The notes beneath the pieces were generated by a model. It was given only the letters and a program-made list of their open reading frames with translations. It had not been told where the DNA came from and ran no database searches. Of a stretch of 64,000 bases of DNA, positions 57,708 through 64,000 are shown one piece after another. The DNA is from Deinandra increscens subsp. villosa (Eukaryota; Streptophyta; Magnoliopsida; Asterales; Asteraceae): positions 1,071,594-1,135,593 of the forward strand of contig JBCNJP010000024.1 of the NCBI GenBank assembly GCA_039602395.1, in the 5' to 3' direction. The position numbers and the translations under genes are program-made. How positions within the stretch are numbered: position 1 is the stretch's first letter; every line of letters begins with the position of its first letter.

Positions 57708-58326
57708 CTAAGACCTAGCATCCGACATATAGTCTTCATCATCAAAGAAGTTGTTGCTGCTGTCATCAGGAAACAACTTTTGACCAGGCGGCAATCTCGG
57801 TCCCAACTCGGAGGTGTAGGTGGAATCCCTATTCCGGATTAAATATACATTCAACTCTCTCTCCCCCTTTGGTCCCTAGAGATGAAGTTTCATATCCGCT
57901 ACAACTTCGTCAGTGATAAAATCAGCATACTCAAGGCCATTTGTGATGCACAGAGGTGGGATCCTCTAGTAAATGAGGAAATAGCCAATCGATGTGTGGT
58001 TTAAGTATTGCACCATTTGATTCAGATCATGACAATAAAATATGAGAATGTCGACATAGTAGACATAATCCACCTTTCCCTTCCACACATCCTGGCTGGC
58101 GACATTCCAGTGGAAATTGCCCCAGTGATGGATCTTGAGGGTGGACCTCCGACCACCTATAAAAAACCCAAATGCAAAGTAGAGAGTAGGTAATTAAAAA
58201 ACATAAAACCCTAAAAAAAACTTGCAACCATTGTTGAGTGAAAATACACTTACGGGGAGTCTTGCCGTAGTAAGGTGCTGGTTCATTAACACACCTAATC
58301 CTCCATTGTTTACTAAAGGCAGCCAT
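57708..58326 (-). pseudogene. PB1-like domain plant gene, copy 1
   Basis: Minus strand, ATG at 58326 (MAAFSKQWRIRCVNEPAPYY), an intron from about 58252 to 58162, then a domain of the type common in plant repeat-derived proteins: LKIHHWGNFHWN, GKVDYVYYVDIL, LNQMVQYL, YYRIP-like block, GLEYADFITDEVVADM. Family members are often found next to Mutator-like transposase sequence; their function is unknown to me. Two in-frame stops (after YFLIY and after DMKLHL) precede the natural-looking end DDEDYMSDARS at 57708. The stops make it a probable pseudogene. Confidence 0.5.
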
Positions 58327-59438
58327 TGATCGATAGAAGTTTTTTTTAGGAGAAGATGAGGATTCTTGATGATCAGGAAATACGTCCGTACATAAGATTT
58401 TGGTGGCAGGGAAGTGAATATTTAAAGGCAGTCAGGCCACTCTGCCAGCTATGGTGGCAAGAAGTGGAAAGGTCAGGCCACGATAGCCGTGTATATTTAT
58501 TACCTTTGTCCACGCAAATCCTGTTTTAACCGTGTCTATTTATTACCTTTAATCACACAAATTTCGTTTATCAATTAGTTTTTATGTGATGGGAGTATTT
58601 AAATGAGTTCTGGTTAAAATATAACCAATTAACACTCTGTCTCAATGGTTCTTCTTAATCTTGTAGTGTGTTCCTTTCTTTTGACTGACCCAGTTTCAAG
58701 CCTTGTTTGCTATATTTTATAATTTTTTGATTGACTAATAATGTGATGACATGATTTATAAACTGGATAGATTTTACTTCTTCTGTAAATTGGAAGAAGA
58801 ACAAAACCGGATGAACTAGAATTCCTCAGGAAGGAGTTCATCTGGATTGAGAGCAGATGAACAGAACCGGATGACATTTTTAGACAACTGTTTGACTTCC
58901 TTAGCGGGCTGAGATGATTTATAATTAAACATGATCGATTTTAGTTATTCATTAGAGAAGAAGAAGAATAGAACCGGATGAACTAGAGTTCTTCGAGATC
59001 AAGAGTTATTCAGCAATAGAACCGGATGAACTAGTGTTCTTCAGGATGAACCGGATAAACTACAGTTCTTCAGGATGAACTATATGTAATAGAACCGAAT
59101 GAACTAGAGTTCTTCAGGATGAAACGGATAAACTAGAGTTCTTCAGGATGAACTATGTATACTATAAATAACCAAAGTTGTTATTTGTGTTCCTAGTCTA
59201 TAGGATATTCCCATATATTTAAACCCATTATCTAGTGAATTAAAATCATTCTGGTTGAATATATACACTACTATTTAGTCACACAACCTAATATATGTAA
59301 GACAACAAGATGAACTAGAATTCTTCAGAAGAGTCAAAACACACATCGGATGCATAGCACATTGCATGTATAATCCAAAAGATGTGATATCTGTTAATTA
59401 AATACAAATATATATATAATAATAAAAACTACATAAAC

Positions 59439-59995
59439 TTAAAACATGCTCCCACTAGAGAAATTGTCTGAATCGTCATAACGGCCTGTTCTCCATGGGT
59501 AGCTACCTTCAGAGGGGGAGAAGGAGAAGGAGGAAGACACCTCCACATCTCCATCGAGGTAGATGGATATGACCTCCTCATCCTTGACGTGTAGGGCCAA
59601 GGCCCTGGCATCCCTCGGATCATCAGTGAATGAAACCAGTCCATAATCCAGAGACAACCCTGGGATCCTCAAGTAAAGGGTCGAAATCATTCAAGTCATA
59701 TCCTCAGTCAGACACCATTTGACCTAGGTCATCGAACGAGAAGGAGGTTATGTCCACCTCGTCGAAGTAGCGAACCCTCCCATCGATGTATTGTATCCGA
59801 CCATTGAGCCTCGTAAAATACCCTAGGTGATAGATCACCAAAGTAAACAGACTAAAATCTTCTTCCCCTTTTCAAGAAAAATAACCAAATCAGAGACGCG
59901 AATTCCACATTAAAGCATTTGAATGGCAGTCATTTAGATTATTACTTACCGTATTCGGGGCTATCTTCCACATTCTGGGGACGCAAATGCCGCAT
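59439..59995 (-). pseudogene. PB1-like domain plant gene, copy 2
   Basis: Minus strand, possible ATG at 59995 (MRHLRPQNVEDSPEY), an intron to about 59824, then YFTRLNGRIQYIDGRVRYFD, SFSFDDLGQMVSD followed by TGA, with the rest in another frame: STLYLRIPGLSLDYGLVSF, VISIYLDGDVEVSSS, ending at 59439. It is the same fold and exon plan as copy 1 (58326), 1.7 kb away and in the same orientation. One stop plus one frameshift, so decayed. Confidence 0.5.
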
Positions 59996-60129
59996 TTTCA
60001 GAGAGTGGTGATAAACCAAAAAACAGAGAGCTGAGAGAGATAACAGCGTATATGGTGATGATCGACAAATATTAATTAATTATGTGATTTATATCCGAAA
60101 CTCGAGGTGGTAGATAAAGATTTGACCTC

Positions 60130-60809
60130 TAGTAATCATATATATCCTCCGTCGCCATAGATAACTAATTAAAAGTGGCTAATATTTAGTCACGGTCAAT
60201 ATATGTGGCCATATGTAATAGATTTTTGTCACCCACTACCTACCATTTAGTCACGGTTAATATATGTGGCCATAGGTAATAGATTTTTATCACTCACAAC
60301 CTACTATTTAGTCACACAACCTAATAACAGTGGCCATATGTACTAGCTTTTAGCCACATAACTAAGTAAAAACAGTGGCCACTACTCACATTTAGCCACG
60401 CATAATATATACTTAGTTTTATATTTTTTTTAATTTACTAAGTAATAAAATTTACTCTTCCGTCACACAATATTATTTAAGCATGGCCATACATTCATTT
60501 TTGGTCACATGAATAAAAAATCATAAAAATTTCGTGGCCGTTTGGTGCATTTTGCCACTCTTTTTTAAGTGTGACAAATAAGTGCCACATGTTTTTGTAA
60601 AACAGTGGCTAAAGCCACTGCTCCTGATTGTTGTTGTCACACAAACACAAAAATACCTGGCTAAAAGGGTCCAAAGGCTATATATTTGGCCACGGGTACA
60701 AAATATGTGTGGCTAAAACTAGTGTTTCTTTCCTTTAGCCACGTTTTTTTTAAACCGTGGCTAGGTGTTTTCAAAAAAAATGTGGCTAAAGCCACCATTT
60801 GACGTAGTG
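60130..60809 (-). mobile_element. One end of a CACTA (EnSpm) transposon
   Basis: On the minus strand the end reads CACTACGTCAAATGGTGGC from 60809. Inside, the motif GTGGCTAAA/TTTAGCCAC (with GTGGCCA and TTAGTCAC variants) recurs in both orientations every 20-60 bp to about 60170. CACTA termini and short subterminal repeats are the signature of the superfamily. No matching second end or transposase is in the window, so it is a truncated or very diverged copy. Confidence 0.7.
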
Positions 60810-61431
60810 TGTACAATAATATTAAAACCTCTATAACTTTTTCATATGTTAATATATTCGATTAAAAATTACACCATAAATCTTATAATTCTGTTATCTT
60901 TAATTCTTGAAAAAATTTAAAACAAATTAACTTTTTTTAAAATTGCACATGTGTAATAAAGTTAGTACTTATTATTGCACATGTGCAATAATAAAAAATC
61001 ACGAAATGTTAATTGTTTAATTTTTTTTCCAGAATTAATGGTGACATAATTTTAAGACTTTTGGTGTAATTGTTTTTTAAAAATATTAACGTATGAAGAA
61101 GTTATAAGGGTTTTAATATTTGTTTTCGTGTTTCGCAATAACATCTTGTTTTTATTTGATATTTACCTATATATATATATATGTGTGTGTGTGTATATAT
61201 ATATATACATATACATATATATATATATATACTAGAAAGACGTGGTTATACGTGTTTAAAAGATAATGTTATATGTGAATACATGTGAAATAAATGTGAT
61301 GATAATCCAAATAGATAAATACGTAATGAATACGTATCTAAAAGATAAAACGGTGAAATATTGATAAAACGTATATATTCGGGTAAGATACGTGTTTATA
61401 TTTATTATCGTAAGTATACCTAGGCTTAGGA
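60810..61431. other. Non-coding AT-rich stretch with microsatellites
   Basis: Contains the palindrome ATTGCACATGTGCAAT (60974-60989) and a (TA)n(TG)n(TA)n run (61169-61231). No gene. Confidence 0.6.
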
Positions 61432-61931
61432 NNNNNNNNNNNNNNNNNNNNNNNNNNNNNNNNNNNNNNNNNNNNNNNNNNNNNNNNNNNNNNNNNNNNN
61501 NNNNNNNNNNNNNNNNNNNNNNNNNNNNNNNNNNNNNNNNNNNNNNNNNNNNNNNNNNNNNNNNNNNNNNNNNNNNNNNNNNNNNNNNNNNNNNNNNNNN
61601 NNNNNNNNNNNNNNNNNNNNNNNNNNNNNNNNNNNNNNNNNNNNNNNNNNNNNNNNNNNNNNNNNNNNNNNNNNNNNNNNNNNNNNNNNNNNNNNNNNNN
61701 NNNNNNNNNNNNNNNNNNNNNNNNNNNNNNNNNNNNNNNNNNNNNNNNNNNNNNNNNNNNNNNNNNNNNNNNNNNNNNNNNNNNNNNNNNNNNNNNNNNN
61801 NNNNNNNNNNNNNNNNNNNNNNNNNNNNNNNNNNNNNNNNNNNNNNNNNNNNNNNNNNNNNNNNNNNNNNNNNNNNNNNNNNNNNNNNNNNNNNNNNNNN
61901 NNNNNNNNNNNNNNNNNNNNNNNNNNNNNNN
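61432..61931. other. Assembly gap (500 N)
   Basis: Exactly 500 Ns, placeholder of unknown size. Confidence 0.99.
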
Positions 61932-64000
61932 AATCTTTAGAAATGTATTCTAAAGTGATTCTGAAAATAAAATAATAAGTATACTAAAGTTTGAGGGGCT
62001 AAAACATAAATTAGCAATAATAAATTAAAATATATATATGTATATATATATATATATATATATTATCGTACAAATCCCGAGCTTTACAAACCTTACAGAT
62101 ATTAGAAATATGTCCCATAATGTTTGGTACATAAAATGATAAAAGGATAAAAGTCTAGGGGCTAGAATGCATAAAATAGAACTAGAAGGACCAATAGTGT
62201 AAAAAATGAATTCTGGCCAGACACCCATGTTCTCGCGTATCGCGTACCACTGAGGGTACCTTGGGATGCGTGTCAAGCAGCAGCAACAATAGGTCCTTAG
62301 TGAGCCACAAATTCGACTTGTTCCATACGTTTGGCATCTCCAGATGTTAAATTCGAGCAAATAGTAACTACCTTACGTGTTGTTAGACCCAGACGCCCCT
62401 TTCCCCTATAAAAAGAGGATCAAACAACCTCTCAAACCCACCAATTTTGTGAATCAAAACGCCAAAAACCCTAAGAAAACCCAGAAACTTCATCAGTCCA
62501 ATTCGAGCAGCACAAGAGAATTCAAGAGCTGAAATTCTACAGTTGTACTTCTATAGGTATGATCTAGAGTAACCTCTTTCAGTTTTTGTTAATTCGATGT
62601 CTAAGTATGATTTCTAAAAATGTATAAATATTAGGGTTCTTGAGCTTGTTTTGCTAAAATTGGATAATCGGATGGGGATTAGGGTCTGAATTAATCATAA
62701 AATAATGTATTTTAAGAAGGCCCTAAGTTTATTTCAGATTTGGAAAAAGTTTGGTATTGATTTTGTAAACGGGATAAAATTAGTGTTTTCGTAATGTTGT
62801 GCTTCCAAATTGAGTAAACAAGGTTGAATTAAGGTTTGACAATTTAAGTTAAATTATAAAATGTTATAATAGATAATATCCTAAGTTGGTTTTAAACATT
62901 AATGAGTTTTGATAATAAAACGAGAAATACGCAAAATTAGGGTTTTTAAATATAGCTAATTAACATAAAATAATCCGGGAGGTATTGGGACTTGGTTTTT
63001 GGTCTTATAACATGCTGTATATATATAATAAGTATATATGAGTTAATAATTGATAAATAGTTAAGTATTAAAAATACCGAGTTAATCGAATATTAGAAGT
63101 TCGTGCGGACCGGAAGGGTAAGCGCCTGTACATTGAGGTTTCTGGAAAAGCGGGGGTGTCGCATAAATCCCAACTGGGACCTGGCGTACCTCACTGGGTG
63201 ATACCGAAGTGAGTGTTTACTTATAGAAATGTGCGTCTTCATATTAGCATTAAATATTATTAAGATAATAACTTATATAAATAAAAATTGGAGTGTTTAT
63301 AATACATAAATTTGCGTTAATGCCATACGATACGCGAATTAGGTAAATTGGGAAACGTAGTGAAAATTTTGTTCGAGTGAACCAGTTAAAGAGATAAAGT
63401 GAGTTTCTACAAGCCCTATTTTATATAGTGAGTCCTATGAGGCCACTATTAAACGTTTTAAATGTTTTAACGTTTTCGGGCTGGTATACATACAATATTT
63501 GTGAAAATATATTCAACGATAACTGTGACTTGATATATACGTGTTAAATGATGAAGTTGTTGCTAAATTTCTTATACGTGTTATGAAATTATGTTAATGT
63601 GATATGTATATACTTGCTTTGAAATTAAGTAGCTAAGTGACAAGGGAGTTGTTAGTAAACACATAGTGAATATGTACGATTATAAGAGAACAAGTGGTGC
63701 ATTTGCTTGTGGTAATATGTGGTGGATACACCGCTGGTACATCATATATATATACATAATAACATAAGTTACCCGGTATATTGAAGTGTTGAAGATACGC
63801 CGCTTGTACATCCTGTATACATAAACTAATGGTAAATTGGGGGATGTCTATTTGTTGTAGTATATGAATGCCTTATCACTGTTTATATAGTGACCTAGAA
63901 GTTAAGCCTAGGGTCACGGTTAAGATAATAGGATATATTATCATAGTGATTATGTGTTAGGAATTTATGTAAGATATATATATGTGTTGTGAAAACTAGG
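61932..64000 (+). repeat. Probable LTR or leader region, unassigned
   Basis: No open frame of note. A promoter-like block lies at 62390-62480 (CCCCTATAAAAAGAGG, then AACCCTAAGAAAACCC). Further on, short degenerate repeats (GATACACCGCTGGTACATC at 63726 and GATACGCCGCTTGTACATCC at 63794) and the block GGACCTGGCGTACCTCACTG recall plant Ty3/gypsy LTRs. A (TA)n run lies at 62031-62061. The region runs off the window; without a partner LTR this stays tentative. Confidence 0.35.

Larger units (their letters stand above)
57275..60030. repeat. Tandem segmental duplication, two units of ~1.5 kb
   Basis: The blocks starting ATGATTTATAAACTGGATA at about 57291 and 58752 are near-identical for over 100 bp. 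Each is followed on the minus strand by a PB1-like gene (57708-58326, 59439-59995). The second unit has gained extra copies of the GAACCGGATGAACTAGAG motif (58965-59160). Confidence 0.65.

Noticed and set aside
62025..62360. 111-codon minus-strand frame
   Set aside because: It ends in a TA microsatellite (poly-Tyr-Ile) and overlaps promoter-like DNA; no homology recognised.

Overview
The window is repeat-rich, AT-rich nuclear DNA from a flowering plant. It has spliced genes with GT-AG introns, plant-type Copia, LINE, hAT, CACTA and Helitron elements, and two 500-N assembly gaps (32129-32628, 61432-61931). The retroelement reading frames look most like those of Asteraceae (lettuce/daisy family); that is an impression from family resemblance, not a proof. 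I see no clear single-copy host gene. Almost everything that can be read belongs to mobile DNA.

Layout. 1-2389: a near-perfect palindrome in which the end of a hAT transposon and part of a LINE reverse transcriptase are present twice, in opposite orientation. 1885-5131: a complete-looking hAT element with 13-bp terminal inverted repeats, arrays of an ACCGGTT motif inside both ends, and a 692-residue transposase read on the minus strand. 5132-9140: mostly non-coding, with a fold-back repeat, a dead LINE 3' end and a decayed zinc-binding plant repeat protein. 9141-13472: a LINE with an intact EN-RT-zinc-knuckle protein between two ~346-bp direct repeats.

14131-28104 (left end tentative): a ~14-kb Helitron on the plus strand with four genes in order: an intact nine-exon RPA1-like single-strand-binding protein, a two-domain B3 DNA-binding protein, the RepHel rolling-circle replicase/helicase, and a second RPA1-like gene. 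The RepHel and B3 genes each carry a frameshift and the second RPA gene a deletion, so this copy is probably only recently inactive. 28365-31462: a 3-kb relative on the minus strand, tail to tail with the first, which keeps only a decayed B3 gene and the same type of 3' terminus. The B3 gene therefore seems to be a regular passenger of this Helitron family.

33208-57000: nested Copia retrotransposons resembling Sireviruses. Three diverged copies (A, B, C) of a very long extra reading frame lie 3' of pol. Element A ends with a PPT and LTR (38314-38980) and sits inside copy B. Copy B is split by element C (5' LTR 41228-41587, PBS, decayed gag-pol, PPT, a structured non-coding tract, an internal promoter, and its extra ORF). 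Element C is itself interrupted by a 3.77-kb non-coding LTR element (50926-54695) with a perfect 5-bp target duplication.

57000-60809: a tandem duplication of ~1.5-1.7 kb carrying two decayed PB1-like genes, then one end of a CACTA transposon. 61932-64000: LTR- or promoter-like non-coding DNA.
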